64,000 nucleotides of DNA from Chrysogorgia sp. JL179-B06 (GCA_035772405.1 JAYKKM010000144.1:2266501-2330500), one strand, 5' to 3'. Positions 28,001-43,000 are shown, counted from the first letter of the stretch. Made by a program: numbers and translations. The notes: generated by a model not told the origin, from the sequence alone.

Positions 28001-31000
28001 CTAACTTGTGTGTACCACTAACAATAATAACTGTAGGAGTAATTATTAAAGGAAACTGGGAAATCATTTCCGCTATTGTTATTTGTATAATATGTATCGA
28101 TAAACCATTCCAAATAAAATAATTAACCAATGCTGTAATACAGCTTTAACTGTTTTTGAAGTACGAAAATATCACATGCCTAGGTCATCGGAGGTGCGAA
28201 GCTCCGCACACCTGCGTTTTTTCTCAGTGGTAGGCCTGTATAGACGATTTGTAGTTAAAATGTACCTGCAATTAGCGACCACCTGCCAAACGCGACCAAT
28301 CACCACTTTTTAGCATCCCAAACATGAAATTTAACCTGTCATGAGCAACTTTTTATGAGAATAAGCGTTTGTCTTTTGCAGTAAACATGCAATAATTTTG
28401 ACATCGTGCGAATACAGGAAACAGGTCTCATCAGCGACTGAGCGACCACTTTTTAGCATCCCAAACGCGAAATTTAACCTGTTATTTGCGACACCCCCCC
28501 AAAAAGTTTTTACGAGTTTCAGTCCGCAGAAGTTATATTTTAGCGGCAGAAGTTATATTTTAGACGTGTTCGATTTAACACAGACAAGTAGATTCATTAA
28601 CTTTTAGCACTTATCAGTTTAAATTAATTTCAAACTACCAAATTTAAGACTCACAAATCTAATGTTGGTGTTAAATGTGTTGTTTATATGTACAGTAAAT
28701 GTAATCAACGAGAGAACACCAAAGACATACATTTATTAAAATGTCATCATGTTTTCATTCTGTTCTGAGTGCATTATTAATGTAAGAATAATTAACCATT
28801 TCACCAGCTGACCAGTATCATTTTAGTGAGCACCTAAACGAAACGTCAATAATTGACAAGCTTTGACTATGCTTCGATCGATAGAATGTAGTCAGTACAA
28901 GCTTCTGCATCAGTAGGTTGAAGTGAGCTTACACCCCCCCCTGTAATATTTTCTAAGTACGGCCCTGTTCTTATACATCTTTTTTTTATTTCAAGGCCCC
29001 TCGCATGGGTCCTTGAGTCCTGTTCGCGCTCTTTCCATTTGGATATTTTTTGTAATTGTACACTAATATCAAATAAAATCATTAAAAAAAAAACAACGAA
29101 ATGTCAGTTATTAAAATATATTTTGTTTTATTATTGGTTTCATATTGTGATTATTCAACAATGTCTCTTCTGAGAAGAATTTGCTGCCTGCCTAGTGTCT
29201 CAATGCATCTATTTTTTGTTTACATTCTTTTTTATATTTCTTCCAGGAGAGATGCGAAAGAGAGTCATGCAAATACTTCCATCCTCCTCATCATATAAAA
29301 CTTCAACTTGAAGCCAATGGCCGTCTTCTAAAACTACACAAACAACAACTACAAGCTTTTGCTTCAAAACAAATGATCCAAACACCAGCAACTGTTGTAA
29401 GTTTTTGCAAATTTAGACATAGAATCCCGAAAATAGCGGCCCGCAAAATTAATGGCCACTCGAAAGTAACGGCCGCCCGAAAGTAGCAGCCGCCCGAAAG
29501 TAATAGCTCGCTTCTGCATGATACCAGGGCTCGATATAATTTTTCCAAGTTCATCGGACAAAATGTCCGACAATTTCGTTATTTCGTCGGACATTTTATT
29601 TTGAAAAGTTCATCGGACAAAATGTCCGATAATTTCGTTATTTCGTCGGACATTTTCGACAATTTTACGGAACATGTTCTGGCAGTTGCGACGATTGAAT
29701 GTTGTTGGCGAAATTGCTGGTTAGGATCTTACCAATACGTGAATCAGAATGACGAACGAAATGAATCCTTCAACTTCAATTGAAGGAGTTTTACTAATTC
29801 TTAAAGGGTCCAGCTAATGCTTTGCGGGGCTTTTCGTTGCTGTCTGTCTCAGTCCCCGCACGCGGTCAAGGTAGTCTTTAGTCTTCCCGCGCGGCCATAA
29901 ACGACATCGTACATGTTTTTGAAAACAAGAGCAGTCTAAGTCATGGAAGAAGCTTTGAAATCGATATTTAAAATTAAAAGAAATTGAATTAATTGTAATT
30001 GAAATTTTAATCAAGTACCAAAAAGCCATGAACAAACAACAAAACAAATCCTGTTTTTAATTGACAAAAAAACCCATCGGACAAAATGTCCGACAAGTCG
30101 TAACATTGATCGGACATTTGCATTTTCTCGTCGGACAATGTCCGATGTCCGACGCTTAAATCGAGCCCTGTGACACCATGGATAGTAAATAGACTGGATA
30201 GGAAACTGGTTGACGTCAGCGTGAAAACCTAGTTGAAATTCGTGATGTCACGAAGATGTCACGAGTACACAGATTTTGCTGAGTTTCTCTTCGACTTCTC
30301 CATATTTTCGTATTCAAGTAGCTATATTGAGATTCCAAAATGTTTCATCGTCTTACAAACCTGCCTAAGCCACGACCAAATGATCGAGGTAAATGTTGTT
30401 CGTCTTTGTTTCAGCTGTTTTCATTTTGTGGTGAAGAAACTGGCGTCGCAAAACTACCGTTGTTTTAGTTGAAATTTGGGACGCGTTATTCACCGTCTAA
30501 AGTTGGATCTTTTCGCCTAAAATGAGTAATGGTAGTCGGATATTCCATCGTAAAGTGGCATTGTGATATTTTTTGGTAGTTTGACTATCATTTTTAGCTG
30601 TATTATTGCTAAACGTTGCGATTTATGGTGATTTTGTGACATCACGATTTGCAACTAGGTTTTCACGCGACCAACTGGTGCCTAAACCAATCAGCATGCT
30701 GGAAACGTCGCACGTGATCTTAGTTTCCTATCCAGTCTATTTACTATCCATGGTGACACATGCAGTGAACTTCTGTTCTACTACGGGCTACTGCACAGAA
30801 ATCAAATGATGTTATTTACAGTTACGTCTTAAGACATGGAAACCCAAGATCAAATTTCGCCATTTTAGCAGCGATGTTATTTTTCCCCAAAATGTGATGT
30901 GAGTCATTTGACGCTATCTCAGGCACTAGCCTCCTTGTATTTGAAAGCTTGAGGTGGCCGCGCCTGGCTAACTACGATGCTCTCATGTTATGACCGGCCC

Positions 31001-34000
31001 AAAAATATTCTTTGCCCCCGGCCCTGGGAGGGTTAATCCGCCACTGATGGATGTTGAAAAAAGAGAAAATGAACTCTTCATTACATTGAATAATAAATAA
31101 CAAAGCCCAGCCAAAAACACGAAATATAGGCATATTTAAAAGTTTTATTTAGAGAAAATCTTACGTTTTGTTGCTACGCATAACATCATCAGAGAATGAA
31201 TGAATAAATTATTTACAAAGGTGCTCTAAATTTAAATAGCGCTCTAAATTTATATTCTACTACATACAGTGTACTGTATTCTAAAATCTCATACTTGTAT
31301 CTGCAGTTTATTATAAAACTGTTATAACCAATATATATTTTTATTTTCAGTTACCTTTGCCAGTAAATACCCTTGGTGCATTTCCTGTCACATTTGTGTC
31401 AAGTCCTGTCCTTACTACATCACCACAGTCTATGCCTGTTGCAACAACAAACTCAAATTGGAGAACAGAAAAAATTATGCCCTTTCTTGAGGTACAGTGT
31501 GTAGACAATAATAAACAGTTTATATTAGTTACTGTACTTTTGTTACTTTATTTATTGATAATATTGAAATTACATGGACCAGGCCCTGTTAAACGGGCTA
31601 GCCCGGTAACCGGAATGAGTTTTAAATTGCTATTACATGGAGTGGGCTGGCCCGGTAAGCCGGGGTAAGTTTTGAGTTGACGTCGATGATTACAGCCCAA
31701 AATTCACAATTGTCAAATAATAAATTGACAAATATAGCTTCATTTGCACAGAGTTACAGAACTTACCTTTTCTGGAATTATTTGTAAATGTTGTCAATAA
31801 AAGCAATTGTTCACTGTCGTAGCTTACTTGCGAATGCCTCTTAACAGAAAATACTAGCCGTAACAAAACAACCACAAAACACAAAAACAATGTTTTGATG
31901 TTCTAATAAGTTCCTTTTTAGTCTTACACACTGTATTTGATCACATTGTCAAATAAACAAACAAGTATTGGCATACATCAAACAGTTTTCAACCTGCTTT
32001 ACGAGATGAAAAGATTACATGTCATATGTAAAAATCATCCCGGTTAACCAAGCTAGCCCAGTTGCGACAACCGGGATCCCTGCAAACCGGGCTAGCCCGC
32101 TTGCTATGTAATTGAAATGTTGAAAAAATATGCGATTTATATAAGATGTGGGCTAGCATGGTTAACTGCAGCCCGGCTAACTGGGCCAGCCAGATTTCAG
32201 TGATTTGGTTGAGTAGTTGAGAAGTTACAGCTTGGTTATCATACAGGTAGTGTATTAAACATAACTTTAAAAGTTACTGTCCATGACCCAATGTTTCAAC
32301 ACTCCATTCTATTGTCTTCATCAGAGTTGATTGTTGTAATGTTAGCTAGGATCTGTATTTATACCCTCATACAGTAGAACCGGTGATAACGTTATCTATT
32401 AACAACTTTTTTAAGCCACAATACTAATACTGTAGTGTCAAACTATGTCTGATTTATCACAGTGGCTCTTACACCATATCATTATACATCTTGCATCACA
32501 ACTTAGCGTACATGCATCTTACAACTTACAGTAGGTTATTGTAAGATGTCTTGCAACTAAACGTAAAGGAAACATATGTTAATCATATAACAATCCAAGA
32601 CTATTTACTTCGATGTTTACAATACAAGAACTAAATTGTGTGATCTTCTGGTTTTTATAAGATTATATAAAAACAGTAAATGCCACAACAAGGAATAAAA
32701 AATGACATTACATATACAGTGTACATGTACTGTATGTAATGTTTATCAAATAAAATATATATTAGACAATATTCCCTACAATACATATTATACAGTAAAT
32801 ATAATTGAAAATCAGCCAGTAATGTTATTTGATGCATGGTTATACTGTTGTTACTGTAAATTAACGATCTACACGGTTCTCAACTTGTTACATGACCCAA
32901 CATGATAATACGCCCACTACCTACGATGGCAGAGCGCAGACTGTAGGGATGGAGTCAGTAGCTAATATGCCGGCTGCGACAAGCAATGATGCGACAATAA
33001 CAAGGGACCTGCTGATCCCCCCGACCAACGGTACCTCCTTCATCCCCATATCTACAAGTCACCCGTCTAGACGGGGAAAAATTAAAATTAAACTACAAGA
33101 ATACATAGGTACTTACGGTTTCGGTGATGGAGACGAAGCTAGATTATGGACAGTAGATACTCACCACAGTAGAAGAACCTTCCGCCACTGGGAAGGACTG
33201 GGTGTGACAAACAAACAAACAAACCAGGAACGAACAGGTACAAACAGCCCTGCTGGCCTAGACAACTCATAAGAGCAGTGCTGATGCTAGCTAAGCTAGC
33301 TTCATTAATGATGTTAGCTAAGCTAGTTTCGTCGGGTGTCCCATATAGCTGTTGTAGTGGTTTAGAAATGTTATTTCGTGTGACAAAGGCAGGAGCCAAA
33401 CCGCTAAGTTTTTTCACCTCTCGCCACCAAACTGCTGGTTTACTCTCCTTCAAATGAGCTACTTTAGCCTGATAGTATTTGGCACGACACACTTTTCGTT
33501 CACGATTTACTCGGTTTCGTAGCTGTTTAAAATATCGCAGGTTGTCACGCGATAGGGCTCTCTGCCGTTCTTTAATCAGTTGCTTTAGGGTAGATGTAAT
33601 CCACGGCGGTTCAGTCGTACATACTTTCTTTGAGCGAATTGGTAGAACAAGGTCCAGTCCTGTCGTAATAATCGTTTCGAAACGAGAAAGTTTTTCCTCA
33701 CATGACTCCACGGCGTCCACTATAACTGGTACATCAACAGCTTGAAGGTATGTACGCATAGCTAGCCGACTACTTGGACGTAAATCTCTCGACTTGATGA
33801 TGAAATTGGTTTTCGGAAGTTGGTCCCTAGATTTTGGCTTGATTTCTACTGACATATGATCTGATAGCCCAAAGGGGGGATGCTTACTGGGTGCCTCATA
33901 AAAATCCTTCAGGTTGGTAAGCATTAAATCAAGTGTATTTCGTCCTCTAGTCGGGAAATTTACTAGCTGTTTCAACCCAAAACTCCTTTGTAGACGCGTA

Positions 34001-37000
34001 GTATTTAACCCGTTAAAATCTCCAACGATCATAAAGCCACAGTTGGAAAAACGAGATTCTATCGATGATAAACATTTCGTTAAATAGTCTAACATTGCAG
34101 AATTGTCAGCGTTTGGCGGATGGTAAACAACACCAGCAACAATACAACTGAAGCCCCTTGGGAGACGCATTGGTCGAAGTTTAACCCACTGTACTTCAAA
34201 AGAACTATCGTCCAGATCATCAAAAACAGTAAATTTAATCGTATCTCTAATAAACATACAAACTCCGCCATGAATTCTTTCACGTCTGTCCCTCCGAACA
34301 AGATTAAACCCTTCTAGAGCGACAATATTGTCGCTAATATGGCTCTGAAGCCAAGTTTCGGTTATGCAAATACAACTCAGACCAGAATACAAAACAACAT
34401 GGCGTAATTCGTCAATCTTTGGGGCCAAAGACATAACGTTTGATAGGAGAAAGGATGGGACATAAGCAGTCGTAGATCCTTTTTTCTGAGTTATAGTAGT
34501 TGTCGGAGTGATGTGTATACAATTCGCTGTGCTATGTGATCGTAGGTGACTTGAGACAGGGAAGGCACGCTTCGTTTCCCTCGACTGAATCAGCTTAATT
34601 TCATAACGACGAAATGTTTCTCTCTCTTTAACAAGTCGTCCTGCTCTCTTTCCTCGATAGAGCGGCCACAGCTTCTTCATAGCACCATTATAAAGCCAAG
34701 TAGAACGTTGGAATACCATAATGATGCAAGTTAACGTATAAAAAGATGTAAAAACACTGGAGTCCTAAAAATAATAGTTAATAGTTTGTTTATCTCCCGT
34801 GCATTTGATTGGCTACTTGCTGCTTGTGACACCCTTTTGGCATATATAAGCCCTATTTATTTTATTTCATCTCGTCTTACTCTGATGAAGGGCTCCGCTC
34901 GAAACGTCTGGCAGTTTACCACCGTTTCACTTTGCTATACAGTAAGGCTGCAAGAAAAATTCCAATGGCTCACGTACAGTATTGAGAATTGCAAAACTTG
35001 CCGAGGTGTAAAACTTTAAGCCTCATAATCAACATACAAATTATCCTTATATTGGTCTCCAAACATTTACTATACCGCATTTTCCGGGCGATTACACGAG
35101 TGTTATAATAGATTTTCTTTTTTTAAAGTTGCTGCGCGTTATGGTCTGGAAAGTCGGCAAACTTCAAAGCGACTATAATGAGCTACATTTTGATGTTGAG
35201 CCGTACCTTACATCGTGCAGATCCTTTGTTTTAGGTTTATTAATATTTAAACAACACGGTTCAGTGATTAAACCCAAACGATTCTATTGGATGATTGCTT
35301 CATTATACTAAAATTAAATAGGTTCAGTGACCATGCACCGTGCACAAAATTGCATAAAGACGAACAAAAAGATAGAACAAAGACTTTAGCTGAGTTTCCA
35401 GACCATTTCTCGATTGACTATGGTTGCGCGTAATGCGTTATCAAAAAAATTTTTACAGTTTCAAAAATAAGTTAAATAGGTTTCACAAGAAACTGAATGG
35501 GTTTTGCCAAAGGAAGATAGTGTTCATTGGTGTCAAATTACGTAAAATTCGCCCACGACTTAGAAATAGTACTTTGAAAAATAGTACTTATGTACCATTC
35601 AATTCCAACTGCGATCATCCCCCCCCCGGGCGAACCCCCGGGATTTGACCAGAGTTTAATCCCGCACAGGCGGGAATTTGACGCGAACCTGAGCCCGCCC
35701 CGTCGGCATTTGACTCGGTCCGCGGTCGCACAAAATTGGTCAGCGGTTGCACGCAAAAAAATCGTAATCATCTTTACAGCATCTACTTATCTTTTAAGGG
35801 GGGAGTTCACCTAAACTTTGACTCGAATGGTAATTTTCTTTTTTTTGAAGAATTAAAATCTTTGAAGCCTACTTAATTATCTCTATTGCATTTTATTTGT
35901 GAAGCGTTCGAAAAAATCCAGTTTTCTCCTTGATTTCCTCAGTGTTTAGATAAACCGCGTGGGAAAAGTACTGGGAACGAGGTTGTTTTTGGTCACTAGA
36001 GCGTAATGGCTTCTCGTGGCAGGACGTATTTGTACGTTTCTGTTGTGTGAAAGCCTGAAAGGACTTAACTATCGGTAACCAGCTGGGTAAAGACATCATA
36101 AAGTCTCGTGATCCCGATCCTTTTCACACGAAGAACTGTGTGATATAAGTACTGCGCGATTCGTGTCGTCTTTTCCTTTTCGTTGGAGACACTCTGTCGT
36201 GGCAATATTGGGAGGCTGGTTTTAAGTCCGTCTCGGGGCAAGTAAAAATGTGTAAATTTGACTTCATATATGTGAAATAGATGCATTGAAGTATGGCTCT
36301 AGTATTTCGAAATGTTTGAATGGTGACTTGCCTCGAGACGTGATATAGGTTTGCTGTTTTGTAGGACGGTTGGTTGGGTGCTGTCCAATTTTCCAAATAT
36401 ATCCCATAATGCACTAGGGTCGTAATGGCAATTGAAAAGCAGGTCGTGTCCCTCCTGGAAATCTCACTCACAGGCTATCTCATTCTCTGATGATGAGCAT
36501 GGTCTAAATAGCATAAATGGTCCAAAATATCATTGGATCTGTTAATTATAAACAGTAAGTCTCCTTCTTCATATGTGACTCCCGAAGGGCATCTTCGCGA
36601 CGAGTTCGCATCAGCTCGATCGCTTGCCGGCGTTTTTAAGCCATGCCAAATACTATATATAGCGATACTATTCCAAAGCATCGCATTTAATCATGCACTC
36701 ACTACTGATTTACCATTCCACGCCATTTCTGAAAGCCCTGTTCGTCTCTTGTATATTGATAAAATATTGACAAAATTAAAATAATTCGTATTATGCGTGC
36801 GAAAATGAGCCTTCTCCATCTAACATTAATGTAAGCGGAATGCCATTGACCATTTAGAACCTTTTTAGAACTTTCTATATATATTTTAACTTTATCTCCA
36901 TTTTTCTCAGAATGTGCTTTCTGCGTGTTTGAGAAAGAATATCTTGAGAAGAATTTAACCAATTGATTTGAAATTTTCAGTATTAATCCCTTTCAAAGAG

Positions 37001-40000
37001 TTGTTGGGAAAGAGCATAGAACTTTTTGGCGTTATTTTTGTATCAAAAGATACTGAGATAAATGTGACCAAAATTAAGGGTAAACATTTACCCAAATTTT
37101 AAATAGGCACAGAGAATAAAGTATTTAATATTTCAAAAAGTTCTATGCTCATTACCATAAACAACCTTTGTGCCTTAGATCAGTGTGAAAATATTTCAAT
37201 TCCATGTATTCTACAGCAAGATATCTTTTCTCAAGTACACTCTGATTGTGCAGAGTATCAGGTTGTAACCTGATTGTAATGTTTGATCAGTATCACGTTA
37301 CAAATTAACTTTATGGAAAACTAATACATGTAGCTACATTCTATGACTTATAAGCTTTCCACCGATATGTAGTTTTATATGGTTTGCATAAAAGCCCTGG
37401 ATGGTACAATTCATTGTAAAAAAGTCAGCATTTTTAGGTGAACTCCCCCCTTAATAAGTATTCATGCGGAAAATTATATGTAAATGTTACGTTTTATATA
37501 ATACATTTAAATATGCCTTGCAACAGAATGCCATGAACAGAGCAAAGGGAGTAGAGAAAGCAAAAGCTACAAGACCGCGAAAAAGCAACAAAAAAACAAC
37601 ATGACATAAATTTAATGGTTCCTCTATTAGAAACTTTCACCTTTGTCCATGATATGATTAATTTAGTTGTGTTTTACGGTACCACTTTGACGTGGACGCA
37701 TTTATATTCTTTCAGTACACATTAAATATAAACAGTCATGGGTATCTGGCCAGCCCGGACGGAGGGGCATTTGACCATGTTTTTTGCCCGCACCCTGGGG
37801 AATTTGACGATGGTTTTCGCCCGCACAGTGGGGAATTTTACCAAAATTTTTTCGAAAAGTCAAATTCCCGGGGGGGGGGGGGATGATCGCAGTTGGAATT
37901 GACTGGTACATTATATCTGAGTTAGTCGGAAATATCTCGAAGCGTATCGTCTGCCCAAACGTCAGCCAGGTTCACGCGGATGGCTACAGTACGACGCCTG
38001 AATCGAAGGCTGAATATGGGGTATAGTTCGCAGTTCGCACTGATGTTTTGCAACATTGCTCTCGAAATAGCTCAATAAAATAAGAAAGACAACCTCATTA
38101 CCAGAAATTAACGACACAATGGCCGTCACTTGAAGATTAATTTACATATATGGTCCTTACAAAATGGCGTCCTGTTTTACAATGAGTTACATATAGGGAT
38201 GCACCGGAACTTGGTTCCGGCCGGTTAGTTCCGGCCGGAACTACGATTTTTCCAAGTTCCGGTTCCGGCCGGAACTCGTGAAAAATGTTCGGCCAGAACC
38301 GGAACTTATTTGTCAAAATATGGTCAGCGGTTGATCTGTAGTGCTCAGGCTTTCTAAGGGCGTCAACGCGATTAAAAACAGATCAACTATTAGGAAACAA
38401 AGGACTTTCTTGACAATATTCAGTATTCACATTTGATCAGACAAAAATGTTCATGATACCAGTATGAAAAACAAAAAGTTAAAACATTATAAAACTAGTT
38501 TTCTATGTAATGGAAATATGAAGGACAATTTTGATAATTTTCTATCTGGTATTGTTTAATGAGGGGTTATTTTCACTTTTTGACCACTTCATTCCACAAG
38601 GACAATGTCAGACTAAGCTACTGGTTCAAACGGAAAGATACTACGCGGTTCCGGCCGGTCAGTTCCGGTTCGGGCCGGAACTTTTAAATTTGGTTCAGGT
38701 GCATCCCTAGTTACATAGAGTGAACATATTAAAATGAAGATTCTGCTTATTGAGTTGCTTGTCTACCGTTTGCCGACCTCTTAATATATGCAACAGCGAT
38801 TATCAAATTATTCAGTTACCGGTTTGATCTGCCAATTGACAAAATCTAGTGATAACTTTCTTCAATACTTGTGCCTCTATTAATGACGGAAATTTTAAAA
38901 TGCCCATTGTCCTGTTGTCATTACAAGTTTGGCGATTATTATTAAAATGTCGGTATAACCTTCTAAACTTTAACCATATTACGCAATATTCAAACATATA
39001 AGATATAGGTTCTTCCATCGACTTTAGAACATTTGACCAAACGCTTTTGAAAATATCAAACAAAATCCGACAACACCCAATGACGCGTAGCCTATTTTAT
39101 TTGTTGGCTGTTTTCAACACAATTTGACGGATCGTAGATTTGACTGATCTAATCACACAGGTAAATGAATAATTTGAAAATCGTTGTTTTCATATATTAA
39201 GAGGTCGGGAAACGGTAGACGAGCTACTCAATAAGCAGAATCTTCATTTTAATATTTTCGCTCTATGTAACTCATTGTAAAATGGAACGCCATTTTGTAA
39301 ATCATATGTAAATTAGTCTTCAAGAGGCGGCCATTTTATCGTTAATTTCTGGTAATGTTGGTTGTTGGCCTTGTTCCGCAGCGACACAGAAGACGAAGAT
39401 TTTGAAGGATTTTGACGACTTCTAAAAGATTTTCTCCAAAAAAAACACTCTTTTTAGAGCCACCAAATTTACGAAGGAATCAAACCATAATACTTCGAAA
39501 AATATAATAAAACGGAATTCAATAAAAAAAAAATAGATTACAACTATTTTTATTAAGTCACACTGACTGGTTTAACATTTTTTACACTTTCAAAATATAA
39601 AACTGCTATGCGCGTTATCTTCCGGTGCATCAAAAATTTATTTTGATGCCAAAATTGGCAACTGCGCGTAACATAGGCATAGGTACCGGGGGGTACAAAA
39701 ATCAGGACAAGCGTTGCTACTGTAAATTTAATGTTTTTTCCAATTGTATTAGTACGACTATAGAGGCTAAGAGAGAGGCTTCATCTACACGAGATTTTAC
39801 AAACGGGTGTAGCCTGAAATGCCTGAAGTATTATCCAACCCCTAAACCCTTGCCACGCGAGTGTTATATTGGTTCCCAGACCCTTCTGTCAGTACTTGGC
39901 GCAAAAATGGCGTCACATGGTAAGAGCCAACAGGTAAGCTTGGATTCATTTGAACTATGCTCGCTGTAGAATTAGATGAAAAAGTTTGCTCAAATTGCTG

Positions 40001-43000
40001 TAAATTGTCTTTCCGAGCTTCTAGATTTCAAAATTTTCCTTACGATACCTTATCATTTCTTTTTTGGTGTTGCTGGCAGCCAAAGTTTATAATAAATAAA
40101 TTGTAAGGAAAATAATAATTACAATTAAACCTGTATTGTATTAGCTTGAAAAGATTTGTCGATATCATGAAAAAACAACTTTATTTTGCATCTTCTCTTA
40201 CAGGTATGTCAAGATTATATCAAAGGAATTTGTTCATCATCTGAGTGTGAATGCTTGTCAGCTCACCCAGGTATAGATGTGTTGCATGACAACAGTCAGA
40301 AAAGAATCACTGTATGTATGGATTTTGTCAAAGGTCGTTGTACAAGAGAGTCTTGTCGTTATTTCCATCCTCCTCTTCATTTACAAAATAAACTAAAGAC
40401 AGTGAAGATTAGCCAAAGTCAACTAAGTCCTGTAAGTACTGTACATAAGACGTTATAATGTCATTTACAAAATAAACTAAAGACAGTGAAGATTAGCCAA
40501 AGTCAACTAAGTCCTGTAAGTACATAATAATAATAATAATAATAATAGACGTATTAGGAGCATTATACAATAGTCTCAATGCTCTTACAACAATATATTC
40601 TTAAATATACTGATAAAACTTATTACAGTTTCATCATAAGATACTGTAAAGCCTACATATATTACCACTATAAACAAAAAAAACTATTAATTTAAAAAAA
40701 GAAAAGTCTTAACTGCTGACTTAAAATTACCCAACATATCAAAGCTTCTAAGTTCCTGTGGTAATGAATTCCACAGTTTTGGTGCCGAAACCGAGAACGC
40801 TCTGTCTCCATCAGTCACCGTTTTGGATTTTGGCTCAATTTGCAGATTACGGATTATAGCATGCTAAGACGTTATAATGTCATTTACAAAGTAAACTAAA
40901 GACAGTGAAGATTAGCCAAAGTCCACTAAGTATTGTAAGTACATAAGAAGTTATAATGTCATTTACAAGTAAACTAAAGACAGTGAAGTCCTGTAAGTAC
41001 ATAAGACGTTATAATGTAATTTACAAAGTAAACTAAAGACAGTGAAGATTAGCCAAAGTCCACTAAGTATTGTAAGTACATAAGAAGTTATAATGTCATT
41101 TACAAAGTAAACTAAAGACAGTGAAGATTAGCTGATTAGCCAAAGTCCACTAAGTATTGTAAGTAAACTAAAGACAGTGAAGATTAGCCAAAGTCCACTA
41201 AGTATTGTAAGTACATAAGAAGTTATAATGTCATTTACAAAGTAAACTAAAGACAGTGAAGATTAGCTGATTAGCCAAAGTCCACTAAGTATTGTAAGTA
41301 AACTAAAGACAGTGAAGATTAGCCAAAGTCCACTAAGTATTGTAAGTACATAAGAAGTTATAATGTCATTTACAAAGTAAACTAAAGACAGTGAAGATTA
41401 GCCAAAGTCCACTAAGTATTGTAAGTACATAAGAAGTTATAATGTCATTTACAAAGTAAACTAAAGACAGTGAAGATTAGCCAAAGTCAACTAAGTCTTG
41501 TAAGTACATAAGACGTTATATTACAGGTATATGGGACAAGCTACTTCCGGTGAAATTGCATGCCCTGATTGGCTGAGACACGTCATGTGCCGGTCCACTA
41601 ATTTCCCGGTAATGGACCGGTCCGGATTACGTATTTTGTCAGCCATTTTGTTTAAAAAGGAACAAACAGAACAAAAATTGAACAGCAAAAATTGAACTAA
41701 TTTAGTAAATTAAGCACTAAATCATGTACGAGTTCGACGATGAACAATCTAAAAGAGAGTATCATGAAGGCAATACACCTCGGTCTTTTATGTACGAACC
41801 TCGCACTACGGGCTCGGTCCGTACTGTCAAGACCTCGGTCTGATATTTTCGCGTAATGACCGCGCTCTCGGTTAATAAGAAGTTAATGTCGTATTACTGT
41901 ATGTATATGTGTATAGTATTAAATATTGTAGATAGAATAAAAAAGCTGCTTAGTTCTCATAAGAAATGGATATAGTATAAAAAGAGAACTTCCATACACG
42001 GATCGCGAATCTCAAAAAATTTACCCGCGCTTTGTATTGTGGGATACTAGAGATGAGTAAAAGTCACGGTTTTGCTTAATCACGCACGTTTAAAAACATT
42101 TGAAAATGATATAAGTAATAATAATTATAATAATAAAAGACGTATTAGGAGCATTATACAATAGTCTCAATGCTCTTACAACAATATATTGTTAATTTTA
42201 CTTATAAAACTAAGCACAGTTTCATTATAAGATAAAGCCTACTACATATATTACCACCATGAACAAAAAACTATTAATTTTAAAAAAAGATAAGTGAGTT
42301 TTTTATCCCAAAAGAGACATAACTCTCAATTTCCTTTTACGACGAAAAAGCACAGACTTTCATTTTTTTGTCCACTGACTAGAAATACTAATGACGACCA
42401 AAAAAAAACAAGCCAGGATATTAAGGAAAAAATAAATAAATTATTTACCGTTTTGGTCGGTCCGTATTGAGAAATATTTCTTCATACAGGGAATATTTCT
42501 CCATACGAACCTTCCAGCCGGTAAATAACATATAACACAGTTCTGAAGTTAATCTGACTTGAAGAATGATGCATCATCTGAAACGTTGTCAATGGAAATA
42601 AGTACTTTTTTAAGTATTTTTTAATATATTAAAGGTCTCTTATTGCTCTTTTATACTGTAAGATGGATGACATGTACATTCAGTACAATTTAATTTGAAA
42701 CCATCCTTCCTCTATACCCCAAGCTATATTAAATCATTTTTGTTTGTTTTATATCACTACCTTTTTGAAAGGTTTAACCCAGGCGATTTTAATGTTGAAG
42801 TAATTAATTTTTAGTCTTTATCAACGGTGTACGGAGGGGGGTCCAATTACATTGTTAGAAAATAATTTTACTTTACGCAAGCTGTGATTGGTCAGCTTGC
42901 CGGTCTTGATCAGGCTACGGAGACCGGAATGACGTCAGTAACTAATGGGAATTTTCATTAAATCAAAATCAAAAGCGTTATATATCGTAATTATCCAAAG

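Larger units (their letters stand above)
25026..29246 (+). other. muscleblind intron 1
   Basis: 4.2 kb, AT-rich. Contains a possible tRNA-SINE remnant (about 25262-25345, minus), a hAT-like element (25352-26819), a CAAGCCTGG element with minisatellite (27099-27848) and a direct repeat pair around TTTTTAGCATCCCAAAC (about 28308 and 28450). The remainder shows nothing assignable. Confidence 0.8.
29397..31350 (+). other. muscleblind intron 2
   Basis: About 2 kb, holding two adjacent inverted-repeat elements (29525-30170 and 30169-30760) and otherwise unassigned AT-rich DNA. A cluster of C(G/C)CCGAAAGTA-type repeats lies at about 29415-29510. Confidence 0.75.
31492..40203 (+). other. muscleblind intron 3
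   Basis: 8.7 kb of mostly repeats: a GC-palindrome-rich element (about 31563-32119), a hammerhead-like motif (32275-32330, minus), a LINE endonuclease ORF (33263-34719, minus), a second hammerhead-like motif (34876-34935), nested elements (35590-37911), a foldback carrying a hAT insertion (38096-39357), and a possible alternative first exon (39907-39933). Confidence 0.8.

Noticed and set aside
32892..33272. 126-codon plus-strand frame
   Set aside because: Overlaps the end of the antisense LINE frame, is low complexity, and has no recognisable domain or splice link.
39625..39969. 114-codon frame upstream of exon 4
   Set aside because: No domain and unusual composition; only its internal ATG-to-donor segment (39907-39933) is worth testing.
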